Positions 1 to 9,396 of a stretch of 39,192 bases of DNA are shown here, piece after piece (the stretch's first letter is position 1; every line of letters starts with the position of its first letter). The DNA comes from Clostridia bacterium (lineage in GTDB: Bacteria; Bacillota; Clostridia; Oscillospirales; CAG-272): NCBI GenBank assembly GCA_017466375.1, contig JAFTUH010000073.1, positions 1-39,192 on the forward strand, in the 5' to 3' direction. Both the position numbers and the translations under genes were made by a program. The notes beneath the pieces were generated by a model. The model saw only the letters and a program-made list of their open reading frames with translations, did not search any database and was not told where the DNA came from.

Positions 1-1488
1 AAGCAGAACGTAGGCACCAATCGCAGATCCGGCACAGAGGACAGCGGCGGCAAGCGGACGGATAAACACGCGTCCGGCAGAAGGCACAACACCGGTTTTC
101 TTCACAACGAAATAGAGATTCATAGCCGTTGCGGTCAGATAGCACAGGAAGGTGCTGATCGGCGTTCCGTACATACCGATCACACGGATGAGTACGTAGT
201 TGGAGGCAAGCTTAACCGCCGCGCCTGCCAGCATGGAATACAGCGGCTTGCGCTCATAACCGCACGACTGCAGAATCGCGTTCGTAACGGAAAGCACGCA
301 GATAAACAGCGAAGAAGGCGCGAGCAGCGACAGAAGCGGCCATGCCATCTCCACCGATTCAGCCGGGAACAAAAGCGAAAGAATCGGTTTGGAAAGCACA
401 GACATACCGAGTGCACAGGGCAATCCGATCAAAACAGAAACACGGAGCGAAGATTCCATAATACGGTTGGCACGGATCGTGTCGCCGGTACTGCGTGCCA
501 TTGTGAGTACCGGAATGATCGAATAGGAGATGGGATAGACCAAATACGGCGGAAGATTGAACATCGTAACGGCGAGTGTCATATAGTTGCCATACACCTC
601 TGTTGCCGCCTCGGGGTGCATACCGATATCCTGAAGTCCCCTGGATATGATCCATGAATCGATCAAATTGGTGATGCTCATGACGGACGAGCTGATCGTG
701 ATTGGGATAGCGATGATCGCGATCCGCTTGAGAATCGTTTTTGTGGATTCGACTGTCTCGGACGCTCCGTTTTCCAGCAAAAACTCCGCGTTGTACTGCG
801 CTTCCTTTGCGCGGAAGGAGAGCTTTGCAAAAAACAGAAAGATCATACCGAGTGCCGCACCGATCGTCAGACCTGCAGCGGCGTATGCGGCAACGATATG
901 TATGCCATATCCCTGCCGTTTTGCGTACAGCGCAAGGAACACGCCGAGGAACAGTTTAGAAAGAGCCTCAGTAAGCTGCGATATCGAGGTGGGAAGCATC
1001 TGCTGATAGCTTTGGAAATACCCACGGTACGCGCTCGAAATACTGATAAAGAAAATTGTGGGAGCAACGGCAAGGATGCAGTAATACGCCTGATCGACCT
1101 TGAGAACGCCCGATGAATACGCGCCAGCACCGAACAGCATGATCAGCATGCAGACAAAACCGACGATAAAGAACATCGTCATGGCGATACGGAAGATCCG
1201 CTTTGCCTGCTTCAGCTGTCCACTGGATCGGCTGTCGGAAAGCATTTTTGCGAGTGCAACAGGCAATCCGTTTGTGGCAATCATGAAAAAGAATGTATAG
1301 AGCGTATACGCCTGAGAATAGTAGCCCATTCCCTCGCCGCCGACATACCGGTTCATCGGGATCTTGAAGAGCATACCGATGACCTTGATAATCAAATTCG
1401 AGATCGTGAGAACGAGCACGCCCGAAAAGAACAGGTTCGTTGAGTTTTTAACTTTCGGCGCAGAGCCGTTACCGTTTCGCTTCAGCAA
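1..1488 (-). CDS. SpoVB/MurJ-type polysaccharide (lipid-linked) flippase, 3' end cut by window
   Basis: Multi-spanning membrane protein of the MOP flippase superfamily (SpoVB/RfbX/MurJ-like). Members move lipid-linked cell-wall or polysaccharide precursors across the membrane, and SpoVB acts in spore cortex synthesis. Translating the minus strand gives an open frame of about 496 codons to the window edge, with many hydrophobic helices. Near the N-terminus are the family-typical stretches FKIPMNRYVGGEGMGYYS and NGLPVALAKMLS. I chose a TTG start at 1488 because GGAGG lies 8 bases upstream and no ATG fits as well. It is the last visible gene of the long operon, 38 bases after the kinase-like gene. 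The family call is firm; SpoVB versus another flippase paralogue is not resolved. Confidence 0.85.
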   Translation of the reverse strand, partial: MLKRNGNGSAPKVKNSTNLFFSGVLVLTISNLIIKVIGMLFKIPMNRYVGGEGMGYYSQAYTLYTFFFMIATNGLPVALAKMLSDSRSSGQLKQAKRIFRIAMTMFFIVGFVCMLIMLFGAGAYSSGVLKVDQAYYCILAVAPTIFFISISSAYRGYFQSYQQMLPTSISQLTEALSKLFLGVFLALYAKRQGYGIHIVAAYAAAGLTIGAALGMIFLFFAKLSFRAKEAQYNAEFLLENGASETVESTKTILKRIAIIAIPITISSSVMSITNLIDSWIISRGLQDIGMHPEAATEVYGNYMTLAVTMFNLPPYLVYPISYSIIPVLTMARSTGDTIRANRIMESSLRVSVLIGLPCALGMSVLSKPILSLLFPAESVEMAWPLLSLLAPSSLFICVLSVTNAILQSCGYERKPLYSMLAGAAVKLASNYVLIRVIGMYGTPISTFLCYLTATAMNLYFVVKKTGVVPSAGRVFIRPLAAAVLCAGSAIGAYVLL

Positions 1489-1526
1489 GGAGCAATCCTC
1501 CGTAGTTTCAAAATAGATTGAGAGAA

Positions 1527-2429
1527 TCAGCCGAGGAATTCGTGGTACAGGGAGTTTTCCGGCAAAAGGTCGGCAGGAATCTCCGCGCCTTCGACACAGC
1601 GGTACTTCTCTCTGAGCTGGACAGCCTCGGTGAAATACGGGCTGTCAATCGGCACACTTTCCAAAAGCGGAATCAGATACGGCGCGATCATGAACGGCTC
1701 GTACTCCATGAGAGAATTAATATGATAATCACATCCGCCCATGTAGGGATAGATGTTCTTTTCCTCGTTTTCGCGCACGCCCTTCCAGAGATGAAGCGTG
1801 AAATCGGGCGAAGCGGAGCGGAAATGGAAATCACGCACAAGACGGCGCGAGAGACGGATTTCCTCCGCAGTAAACACCGTCCCGTTCACGGAGATCGGCT
1901 CCGCGACGGAGATGTAGATACTCTTGTACGGATACGCACGAAAGAGTGCGACCACCTCGGGATACACCGCCTGAATCCCCTCGAAAACGATGATATCATC
2001 CGGTTGCGGCACATACTCGGCACACTCGGTGCGGATGCCGGATACAAAATCGTAGCGCGGCAAAGGGGTTCTCTCTGCACGGAGCATTTTTCGGGTGCAC
2101 TCCGCGAGGTAATCGAGATCAATCGCGCTGACGGAATCGTAGTCGACCGTATGCTCCGTCGATTTCGGGACGGTGCGGTTCTTGAAAAAATCGTCAATGG
2201 AAAGGACGACCGCGCACTTCCCCGCTTTCGTAATCGAATCGGTCAGCTTGTTCGCCATCGTCGTTTTACCGGAGCAGGTTGGACCGGAAAGCGTGACGCA
2301 CTCCGTATCCGTATGCGAAAGAAGATGGAAAATCAGCGTCTCCATGGAATCAGCAAAGCGCGCCTCCGACCGGGCGACGAGTGCGGCAGCCTCCTCACGG
2401 CTGAACGATGTTTTATTGACAGTAATCAT
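1527..2429 (-). CDS. Uridine kinase / phosphoribulokinase-family P-loop nucleoside kinase
   Basis: Predicted cytoplasmic ATP-dependent kinase, most likely acting on a nucleoside such as uridine. A Walker A motif GPTCSGKTTM lies near residue 50, followed by IDDFFKNR and YDFVSGIR stretches that match the uridine-kinase (PRK/URK) fold. At about 300 aa it is shorter than the roughly 550-aa Firmicutes proteins that fuse a TGS/ThrRS-like N-terminus to this kinase; here only a short N-terminal lead precedes the P-loop. I used the ATG at 2429, which has GAGG six bases upstream, over the GTG four codons earlier. It sits in the operon 23 bases after hemZ. The exact substrate is inferred. Confidence 0.8.
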   Translation of the reverse strand: MITVNKTSFSREEAAALVARSEARFADSMETLIFHLLSHTDTECVTLSGPTCSGKTTMANKLTDSITKAGKCAVVLSIDDFFKNRTVPKSTEHTVDYDSVSAIDLDYLAECTRKMLRAERTPLPRYDFVSGIRTECAEYVPQPDDIIVFEGIQAVYPEVVALFRAYPYKSIYISVAEPISVNGTVFTAEEIRLSRRLVRDFHFRSASPDFTLHLWKGVRENEEKNIYPYMGGCDYHINSLMEYEPFMIAPYLIPLLESVPIDSPYFTEAVQLREKYRCVEGAEIPADLLPENSLYHEFLG

Positions 2430-2452
2430 AAGATACCTCACTGTAAAACGAA

Positions 2453-3958
2453 TCAGAAATACGTCTTATAGAACGACTCGGCGGCAGCATCAAAGCGCGC
2501 GGCACGCGTCGCTCCTGCCTCCCCTTCGTAATCCTTTAGATATTCATATGGATATTTCGATTCAAATATGCGGTCAATCCGGCAGCTGCCGTCCTCGAAA
2601 GGCGGGGATACAAACTTGGTAACGGCGGAAGCTCCGGCGGCAAAAATGCTGTGGACCTCCTCCATCATATAAATATTGTAGAGTCCCTCAGCACCCGGAA
2701 GCGCATAGCCGACGTTCTCCAGATTGCCGACTGTATTCTTCTGGCGGTACATATAGTACGGCAGATATCCGGCTTCGGTAACTGCCTTCTGTGAATACGC
2801 AACGGAAGCACCGGCGGTAAGCCCCTCGCGGTCGTAGACGGATTCGTTTTCCTGCCGTATCTCGGCGGATTTTTTGACGGTGAACGTATGCACCGTAATA
2901 TTATCGGGGCGGAGCGCTGTAATCCGATCCACCGTAGAGACAAAGCTTTCCGTGCTTTCACCGGGCAAGCCTGCAATCAGATCGACGTTGATATGGCGAA
3001 TTCCGACTGCGCGGGCGGCATCGTACGCAGCGAAGAACTGCGCCGCCGTGTGCTGTCTGCCAACGGACGCAAGGATCGCGTCGTTCAATGTCTGCGGATT
3101 CACACTGATGCGCGTGACGCCGAATTCTTTTGCAATCCGCAGTTTCTCCTCCGTAATCGTATCGGGACGTCCTGCTTCCAGCGTGAACTCAGAAAGCGCG
3201 GATACATCCGTTTCCCCCGCGACCGTTTCAAGGAGGAAGCGAAGCTGATCTTCCGTAAGAACGGTGGGAGTACCGCCGCCGATATACACCGTAGATACGG
3301 TCAAACCGCGTCTGCGCACCGTATTAAAAACGGTACGGATATTCTCTCTGAGCGCGATCAGGTAATCGGGGATCAGAGAAAGAAGTTTTTTTGACGTATA
3401 GGAAACAAACGAACAGTAAGCGCACCGCGTCGGGCAGAACGGGATCGCGATATATACACTGCACTTGCGCACGAGATCGGGGGTGATCAGTCGGTGTTCC
3501 GCCTCAGCCACGGACGCGGCAAGGTGTGCCTTTACGGGATCCGTGAGATAGTGCTCGGAGATCCACGCCGCCGCCGCATCTGACGAATAGCCGCAGCGGA
3601 ACATTTCCGAGGCAATCTTGGCAGGACGCACGCCGGTAAGGACGCCCCACGGCGGACGGATACCGATCAGAGCAGACGCGGCCTCATAAAACGCGCATCC
3701 TGCGGCAATCTGCCGTGCACGGACGGCGTCAATTCCGTCACCGATATCGCATCGGCTTGCTCTTGTTTCGTTTTTTTCGTCAAGGATCAGTGTGGCAGAT
3801 GCATCCGCACCCGTTTCATCCTCTCGGACGGTGAAACGTGCCTCGGGCACCCCTGCGCCGGGCATCTCTCCTTCGGGGAATTTCACGCCCGGGAAAAAGA
3901 TCATGCAAAGCGTCTGTGCATAGTACGGCTTCAAATTGCCGTCAATTTTGAGAATCAT
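2453..3958 (-). CDS. hemZ: Coproporphyrinogen dehydrogenase HemZ (radical SAM)
   Basis: Radical-SAM protein of the HemZ branch, related to the oxygen-independent coproporphyrinogen III oxidase of heme synthesis. The 4Fe-4S motif CPTRCAYC (cysteines about 175, 179, 182) lies in a typical YIAIPFCPTRCAYCSF context. About 65 residues before it is RPPWGVLTGVRPAKI, a stretch characteristic of HemZ rather than HemN/HemW. The 501-aa length fits the family. The ATG at 3958 has GAGG eight bases upstream. It lies 14 bases after dtd in the same operon. No other heme genes are visible, so its role in making heme in this organism is uncertain; some HemZ proteins occur in bacteria with an incomplete heme pathway. 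Confidence 0.9.
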   Translation of the reverse strand: MILKIDGNLKPYYAQTLCMIFFPGVKFPEGEMPGAGVPEARFTVREDETGADASATLILDEKNETRASRCDIGDGIDAVRARQIAAGCAFYEAASALIGIRPPWGVLTGVRPAKIASEMFRCGYSSDAAAAWISEHYLTDPVKAHLAASVAEAEHRLITPDLVRKCSVYIAIPFCPTRCAYCSFVSYTSKKLLSLIPDYLIALRENIRTVFNTVRRRGLTVSTVYIGGGTPTVLTEDQLRFLLETVAGETDVSALSEFTLEAGRPDTITEEKLRIAKEFGVTRISVNPQTLNDAILASVGRQHTAAQFFAAYDAARAVGIRHINVDLIAGLPGESTESFVSTVDRITALRPDNITVHTFTVKKSAEIRQENESVYDREGLTAGASVAYSQKAVTEAGYLPYYMYRQKNTVGNLENVGYALPGAEGLYNIYMMEEVHSIFAAGASAVTKFVSPPFEDGSCRIDRIFESKYPYEYLKDYEGEAGATRAARFDAAAESFYKTYF

Positions 3959-3972
3959 TGTTTTTCCTCGGT

Positions 3973-4434
3973 TTATGCGTTTTTCGGTGCTTTCAAGACG
4001 GCGGAATCCATCGGGATCGTCACCGGCCCGTCATTCAGAAGCGACACCTTCATATCCGCACCGAACGTACCGCGTGCCGTGGGCACTGTTTTCCCGATAT
4101 AATCGCAGAAATACGTGAACAGGCGCTTAGCCTCCTCCGGACGCTCGGAATTCATGAAATCAGGACGGTTTCCTCGGCGGTAGGACGCGAGAAGCGTGAA
4201 ATTCGGCACAACGAGCACTTCCCCGCCGATGTCGGTAACGGATAGATTCATCTTCCCGTTTTCATCCTCAAATACGCGCATTTTTGCAACCTTATCCGCA
4301 AGCAGCTCGGCATCCGTTTCCGTATCTCCTTTGGCAACGCCGAGCAGGACCATAAAGCCACGTCCGATGGACGCAGTCATCTCTCCGTCGATCGTGACGG
4401 ATGCGTTCGTTACGCGCTGTAAAATGGCTATCAT
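3973..4434 (-). CDS. dtd: D-aminoacyl-tRNA deacylase
   Basis: Cytoplasmic proofreading enzyme that hydrolyses D-amino acids, and Gly from mischarged tRNA-Ala, off tRNA. The 153-aa protein starts MIAILQRVTNASV and carries NFTLLASYRRGNRPDF and the C-terminal LNDGPVTI with the Gly-Pro active-site motif. The frame is open to 4500, but the ATG at 4434 matches the family N-terminus and has GGAGG just upstream, so the longer form is rejected. It starts 10 bases after the relA stop. The relA-dtd order is conserved in many Firmicutes. Confidence 0.95.
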   Translation of the reverse strand: MIAILQRVTNASVTIDGEMTASIGRGFMVLLGVAKGDTETDAELLADKVAKMRVFEDENGKMNLSVTDIGGEVLVVPNFTLLASYRRGNRPDFMNSERPEEAKRLFTYFCDYIGKTVPTARGTFGADMKVSLLNDGPVTIPMDSAVLKAPKNA

Positions 4435-4444
4435 ACATCCTCCG

Positions 4445-6691
4445 TTATCCGATTGCGCGCGTGGCCGAATGAATGTTGCTGATCGAGCGAAGGCGCGCAA
4501 GGATGGAATTGAAATGATCTGTGTTTTTGCATCCGACCGTCAGATGGATGAGCATACCGGTCGCGGAGCGTTTCTGCGTATTGATGGAAAGAAGAGACAC
4601 TTTCATATCGGCAAGAGCTGTCGTAATCTCGGCAAGGAGCATGATATGATTCTCCGCTTCAATCACGATACCGGATTCAAAGACGGCACGGCTGTCCTGA
4701 TTCTCTGCGGTATCATCCCAGCGAGCTTCCTTCCAGCGTCCACGGTTTTCTTCGTTCTGCATACCGGCAATGACGTTCGGGCAGTCTTTTTTGTGAACGG
4801 ACACACCGAAGCCCTTGGTAACAAAGCCGACAACGCTGTCACCGGGGAGAGGATTGCAGCATTTGGCAAACTTGACAGCGCAGCCAACCTCACCGTCGAT
4901 GATGATACCGCCCGTATGCGTCCGCTTATGCGTGGCGGTCTTGACCTGCTGTGCTTCGGTCGGGATCTGCGGCTCCGTCTCTGCGATCTGCTTGACGTAT
5001 TTATCAAACTCATCGCGCAGCTTGGGCAGAATCTTACTGACGGAAAGCCCGCCGTAACCGATCGCGTTATACAGATCGTCGAGATCCTGCATACCGACGC
5101 GTTTTGATGCGGCAAGCGCAATCTCTGCCTTCTGCGAATCGGTAAGCTGTCTGCCGAAGCGTGTGATCTCACGCATGACGTCCGCTTTACCGACAACGAT
5201 ATTCTCCGCCCTCTTCTCTTTTTTGAACCACTGGCGGATCTTACTGCGCGCCTCGCTCGTCCGCACAATGCCAAGCCAGTCGCGGCTCGGTCCCTTGGAG
5301 GAGGCAGAGGTCAGAATCTCCACAATATCGCCCGTCTGCGGCACGCGGTCGATCGGTGTAATCATACCGTTGACCTTGGCTCCGACCATTTTATTACCGA
5401 CGCCCGAGTGGATCGCGTAGGCAAAGTCGATCAGCGTCGAGCCCTGCGGCATGGAGATTACGTCCCCCTTCGGCGTGAAGACAAAAGTCTCATCGTGGAA
5501 AAGATCAATTTTGAGGGCGTGCATAAATTCGTCGGGATCGGCAGCGCTGTTCTCTGTATCGATCAGCTTCGAAATCCAGGAAAGCTTCTGGTCGATCTCC
5601 GCTTTGCTCTGCTGACCTGTTTTGTATTTCCAATGCGCAGCGATACCGTACTCGGCGATATGGTGCATATCCCACGTACGGATCTGGACTTCAAACGGTA
5701 CGCCTGCACGACCAATGACCGTCGTATGGAGCGACTGATACATATTCGGCTTCGGCGTGGAGATGTAGTCCTTGAAGCGTCCGGGAACGCTTTTGAACAG
5801 CTCGTGGATAACGCCGAGTGCGGTGTAGCACTCCAGCTCCGTATCGACGATAATGCGGAGCGCGTAGAAATCGTAGATCTCATCGAACGTCTTATTATGG
5901 TTGAACATTTTGCGGTATATACTGTATACCGATTTGACACGGTACTCGAGAGTAAAATGGATATTGTACTCCGCGAGTTTTTCACCGATGTAGGCGCGGA
6001 CATTTTCCAAAAAATCGCGTGTCTGTCCGTACTTCTCGGCAATATTCGTATTGACCTCCTCGTATCCGATCGGGTCAAGATACTGAAGCGCGAGGTTTTC
6101 GAGTTCGTGCTTCATCATCTGCATACCGAGGCGATGTGCAAGCGGCGCATAGACGTTCATCGTCTCCAAAGCCGTTGTGCGCTGTTTTGCCTCCCGCTTT
6201 GCAGAAAGCGTTCGCATATTATGCAGACGGTCGCAGAGTTTGATGAAGATAACGCGAATATCCTTAGACATGGCGAGAAGCATTTTGCGGATATTCTCCA
6301 TGTGCGCTTCTTCTTTATCCTCGATATTGATGTTCTCCATCTTCGTGAGTCCGTCAACAAGCATGGCAACATCGTCACCGAAATAGGATCGGATCAGTCC
6401 GAGATTCGTCTTGTCGGGACAGTCCTCGACCGTATCGTGCAAAAAGCCCGCACAGACAGAATCCGTATCCAGTCCGAGAGACGCAACGATCTCCGCAACT
6501 GCGATCGGATGGCAAATATACGGATCCCCGCTGTTGCGGAACTGTCCCTCATGCAGTTTTTCGGCATACAGATACGCACGCTTGATCTTATCGAGATCGT
6601 AATTCTTACCGCTGTTTTTCAAGGTTTCAAGCAGGGATTCAATTCTCGATACATCCGCGCAGTTATCTGCGACAGGTCTCATCTCCGACAT
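4445..6691 (-). CDS. relA: Bifunctional (p)ppGpp synthetase/hydrolase (RSH, RelA/SpoT)
   Basis: Makes and degrades (p)ppGpp, the stringent-response alarmone. At 748 aa it has the full long-RSH layout. The N-terminal HD hydrolase has HPIAVAEIV and HDTVED (H61, HD85-86). The synthetase domain includes RVKSVYSIYRKM and PKPNMYQSLHTTVIG. A TGS domain starts near VFTPKGDVISMPQGST, and a C-terminal ACT domain covers about the last 75 residues. Both catalytic domains look intact, so it is predicted bifunctional. It lies between recJ and dtd; the apt gene often found between recJ and relA is absent here. RNA polymerase would read it from the cdaA promoter unless an internal promoter exists. Confidence 0.96.
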   Translation of the reverse strand: MSEMRPVADNCADVSRIESLLETLKNSGKNYDLDKIKRAYLYAEKLHEGQFRNSGDPYICHPIAVAEIVASLGLDTDSVCAGFLHDTVEDCPDKTNLGLIRSYFGDDVAMLVDGLTKMENINIEDKEEAHMENIRKMLLAMSKDIRVIFIKLCDRLHNMRTLSAKREAKQRTTALETMNVYAPLAHRLGMQMMKHELENLALQYLDPIGYEEVNTNIAEKYGQTRDFLENVRAYIGEKLAEYNIHFTLEYRVKSVYSIYRKMFNHNKTFDEIYDFYALRIIVDTELECYTALGVIHELFKSVPGRFKDYISTPKPNMYQSLHTTVIGRAGVPFEVQIRTWDMHHIAEYGIAAHWKYKTGQQSKAEIDQKLSWISKLIDTENSAADPDEFMHALKIDLFHDETFVFTPKGDVISMPQGSTLIDFAYAIHSGVGNKMVGAKVNGMITPIDRVPQTGDIVEILTSASSKGPSRDWLGIVRTSEARSKIRQWFKKEKRAENIVVGKADVMREITRFGRQLTDSQKAEIALAASKRVGMQDLDDLYNAIGYGGLSVSKILPKLRDEFDKYVKQIAETEPQIPTEAQQVKTATHKRTHTGGIIIDGEVGCAVKFAKCCNPLPGDSVVGFVTKGFGVSVHKKDCPNVIAGMQNEENRGRWKEARWDDTAENQDSRAVFESGIVIEAENHIMLLAEITTALADMKVSLLSINTQKRSATGMLIHLTVGCKNTDHFNSILARLRSISNIHSATRAIG

Positions 6692-6713
6692 AACATCACA
6701 TCCTTATGGAAAA

Positions 6714-8939
6714 TCATTGGGGCATCTGATCCCCTGCAGCCGCCTGCAGGGTTTGCAGGAGGACCGATTTATCAAGGCTTGTTTTGCCTTGCAGATACAC
6801 GTATCGGAACGTGTAGATCTCCCGCACGGGATCGTTTTCCTTAACCTCAATCAAATTGAGTTCGGAAAAGACGCGCAGGATCATTTTCAGCTTACCGTAC
6901 GGGATATCATACCCCGATGTACGAAGCAGATGCGAAAGCGCACGGATGCTGAACACCTCATGACCAAGATGAAGCTCATGCTTAAGCGTATTGTACACAA
7001 TGCCGCACTCACTGCGGTTGGGAGTCACGGCGGCGACATCTGCCTGTGCGGGCGTTTTCCCGGCAGCAAGCGAATCGGTGACACGGTTGTACACCTCGTG
7101 CGCCGCGTCCTCCTCCCGTGCGATCGATTCGCTGAGGCGAAACTCCTTCACGATCATCTGGAGGCTCTTTCTTCCCTGAAATTCGTTGATATCCAAGGTA
7201 TAAAGAACATCGATACGGTCACCGGGATACACATCGATATCGACAAGACCGTGACGGAAATACATGGCGGTGAAATCCTTATCCCCTGCCGTGAGTTTCA
7301 TGCGCAGATGCTTTCCAGCACCGACTGCGGCAACATCCGCGACTGTCATATCAAACGTGACAAACACCGGCACCGGATTGGAAACGCCGTACGGCTCCAG
7401 CTCATACAGCTCCTCGACCTGCCGCATGGTAAGGTCGGCATCCGTAAGCTCACACTCAATATCGACCGTCTGCACGGGCACGCCGTCCGTAAAATGGGTA
7501 CGTGCGTAGTCGTTCAGGCGCTCTTTGAACGCGGGAAGATCCTCACGGCGGACGGTAAGTCCTGCGGCAAGCTCATGCCCGCCGAATTTAACGAGCAGAT
7601 CAGAGCAGGCGGCAAGCGCGTCGACGAGGTTCATCCCCTTGATGCTTCGCCCAGATCCCTTTCCGGCGTCATCCGGCATGGGTTCGCTCTCCTCCCCTTT
7701 ATCAAAGGAGATCAGAATCGAAGGACAACCGTATTTGTCCGTAATACGGGACGAAACGATACCGATAATGCCATGGTGCCAATGCTCATCGGCTACGACA
7801 ATCACCGGATCTTTTTCAAAATCATGCTCCGCATCGATGCGGGCATAGGCAACGTCAACGATTTTATTTTCCTCGTTCTGCCGTTCGCGGTTGATATCGC
7901 AAAGCTTATGTGCGAGATAGTTCGCCTGTTCCGGATCACTCTCCATGAAGAGATCAACGGCAGCTGATGCATCGCGAAGTCTGCCTGCAGCATTGATGCG
8001 CGGTGCGATGGTAAATCCGATCAGCGACGAGGACACACGGCGTGGCTGTTTGGATTTGCTCTCATTGGCGGTAGCATCCAAAAGGGCACGCACACCTTCG
8101 CGGGGAGAACGTTCGATCAACTGCAGACCGAGCGCGACGATCAGTCGGTTTTCATCCCTAATCGGCATCACGTCGGCAACCGTACCGATTGCGACAAGAT
8201 CCGCAAACTGCATAGCGACCGCACGGACGCACGATGCCATGGGTTTTTCCGGATCGCGGCACGATTCCAGCGCACACAGAAGCTTGAACACAACGCCGAC
8301 ACCGGCGAGCTCCTTGAAAGGATACGTATCATCCGGTCTGTGCGGATTGACAACGGCGGCCGCTTCGGGGATCTCACCGTGGCACTCATGGTGATCGGTG
8401 ATGACAAGCGTAATCCCAAGCTCGGCGGCAACACGCGCTTCCGTCTGTGCAGTAATACCGGTATCGACTGTAATAATCAGGCCGACACCGTCCTCGGCAA
8501 GTTTGCGGACAGCATTTTCAGACATGCCGTAGCCCTCGCCGGTACGAGACGGTATGTAATAGGTGACATTCGCACCGAGTGAACGCAGGTAGATCTGCAG
8601 ACAGCAGACGGAGGTTACGCCGTCCACATCGTAATCGCCGAATACAGCGATTTTCTCACCCTCCGCGACAGCGGCGAGAACCGTCTCCGCCGCCTCACGC
8701 ATATCCTTCATCGCGAACGGATCATGGAACATCTCCTCCGCCTTGGCCAGGAACATACGCGCGTCTTCGGGCGTGGTGCATCCGCGATTCAAAAGAAGCT
8801 GCGCAGTCGGGCGCGTGATCATCAGCGCATCCGCTATCTCACCGACAGCGTCACTCTCACGGATCGTGGCAGCATCCGCCTGCAACACCCATTCTTTCAC
8901 CGCACGTCTCTTTGCCTTTTTTTGCATACTTATATTCAT
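6714..8939 (-). CDS. recJ: Single-stranded-DNA-specific exonuclease RecJ
   Basis: 5'-3' single-strand DNA exonuclease of recombination and mismatch/base-excision repair. The DHH-family metal motifs are present: FGDYDVDGVTS (D102, D104), DTG at 159-161 and DHH at 182-184. The DHHA1 motif GGHELAAGL follows in the second half. At 741 aa it has a long C-terminal extension compared with the 577-aa E. coli protein, as is common in Firmicutes. The start ATG at 8939 overlaps the stop of the upstream RseC-like gene in an ATGA arrangement, suggesting translational coupling; a second in-frame ATG lies four codons downstream. Confidence 0.95.
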   Translation of the reverse strand: MNISMQKKAKRRAVKEWVLQADAATIRESDAVGEIADALMITRPTAQLLLNRGCTTPEDARMFLAKAEEMFHDPFAMKDMREAAETVLAAVAEGEKIAVFGDYDVDGVTSVCCLQIYLRSLGANVTYYIPSRTGEGYGMSENAVRKLAEDGVGLIITVDTGITAQTEARVAAELGITLVITDHHECHGEIPEAAAVVNPHRPDDTYPFKELAGVGVVFKLLCALESCRDPEKPMASCVRAVAMQFADLVAIGTVADVMPIRDENRLIVALGLQLIERSPREGVRALLDATANESKSKQPRRVSSSLIGFTIAPRINAAGRLRDASAAVDLFMESDPEQANYLAHKLCDINRERQNEENKIVDVAYARIDAEHDFEKDPVIVVADEHWHHGIIGIVSSRITDKYGCPSILISFDKGEESEPMPDDAGKGSGRSIKGMNLVDALAACSDLLVKFGGHELAAGLTVRREDLPAFKERLNDYARTHFTDGVPVQTVDIECELTDADLTMRQVEELYELEPYGVSNPVPVFVTFDMTVADVAAVGAGKHLRMKLTAGDKDFTAMYFRHGLVDIDVYPGDRIDVLYTLDINEFQGRKSLQMIVKEFRLSESIAREEDAAHEVYNRVTDSLAAGKTPAQADVAAVTPNRSECGIVYNTLKHELHLGHEVFSIRALSHLLRTSGYDIPYGKLKMILRVFSELNLIEVKENDPVREIYTFRYVYLQGKTSLDKSVLLQTLQAAAGDQMPQ

Positions 8940-9394
8940 TCCGTTTCTTCATGTTCGTGCCGTACAACAGAGACGATCCGTATATCCGGCAGTTTTTTTC
9001 TTTTAGCCCGATCTATGAAAAAAGCGGGCAGAAAAGAAAGGGCAAAACCAATCAAAGCGGCGATCCATGCAGCACCGTCGGACGAAAACAGGCGCGAGGC
9101 AATCAGATAAAAAAGCAAAGCCCCGGCAATCGGCAAGAGGAAAACGAGAGCGGCGTACGAAAGAACTGCGTCCGTTTCCGTTTCGATCTCCACGTTGTCA
9201 CCGACGGTGGCAGACAGCGGATTCTGCGCATCCACGATCATCTCGCGTGCCGTGCCGAGCATGACACTGCAGGCACAGGTTTTTCCGTCGGAGCGGTTTT
9301 CACACCCCTCGCACATCGCAGAACGGAGCACGCGGACACGTGCAAGCTCCCCGTCCTCGCCCTTCAGCTCTATGACAGTCGCCTTCTGGCGCAT
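8936..9394 (-). CDS. RseC/MucC-family (SoxR-reducing) membrane protein
   Basis: A 152-aa protein with an N-terminal cysteine cluster (CEGCENRSDGKTCAC, residues about 29-43) followed by two hydrophobic segments (about residues 80-98 and 105-125) and a basic tail. This matches the SoxR-reducing-system RseC family. In proteobacteria RseC is linked to sigma-E control and reduction of SoxR; its job in Firmicutes is not established. The ATG at 9394 has GGGAGG eight bases upstream. It begins 2 bases after the FAD-oxidoreductase stop and ends overlapping recJ, so it is embedded in the operon. A redox-linked role next to a flavoprotein is plausible but inferred. Confidence 0.8.
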   Translation of the reverse strand: MRQKATVIELKGEDGELARVRVLRSAMCEGCENRSDGKTCACSVMLGTAREMIVDAQNPLSATVGDNVEIETETDAVLSYAALVFLLPIAGALLFYLIASRLFSSDGAAWIAALIGFALSFLPAFFIDRAKRKKLPDIRIVSVVRHEHEETE

Positions 9395-9396
9395 AC

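Noticed and set aside
1518-2471. Long plus-strand open frame opposite the uridine-kinase-like gene
   Set aside because: Shadow of the minus-strand gene; Arg/His-rich product with no family features, no ribosome site, and the opposite strand has clear kinase motifs.
5408-7967. Two long plus-strand open frames opposite relA and recJ
   Set aside because: Both are antisense shadows of intact, motif-verified genes.
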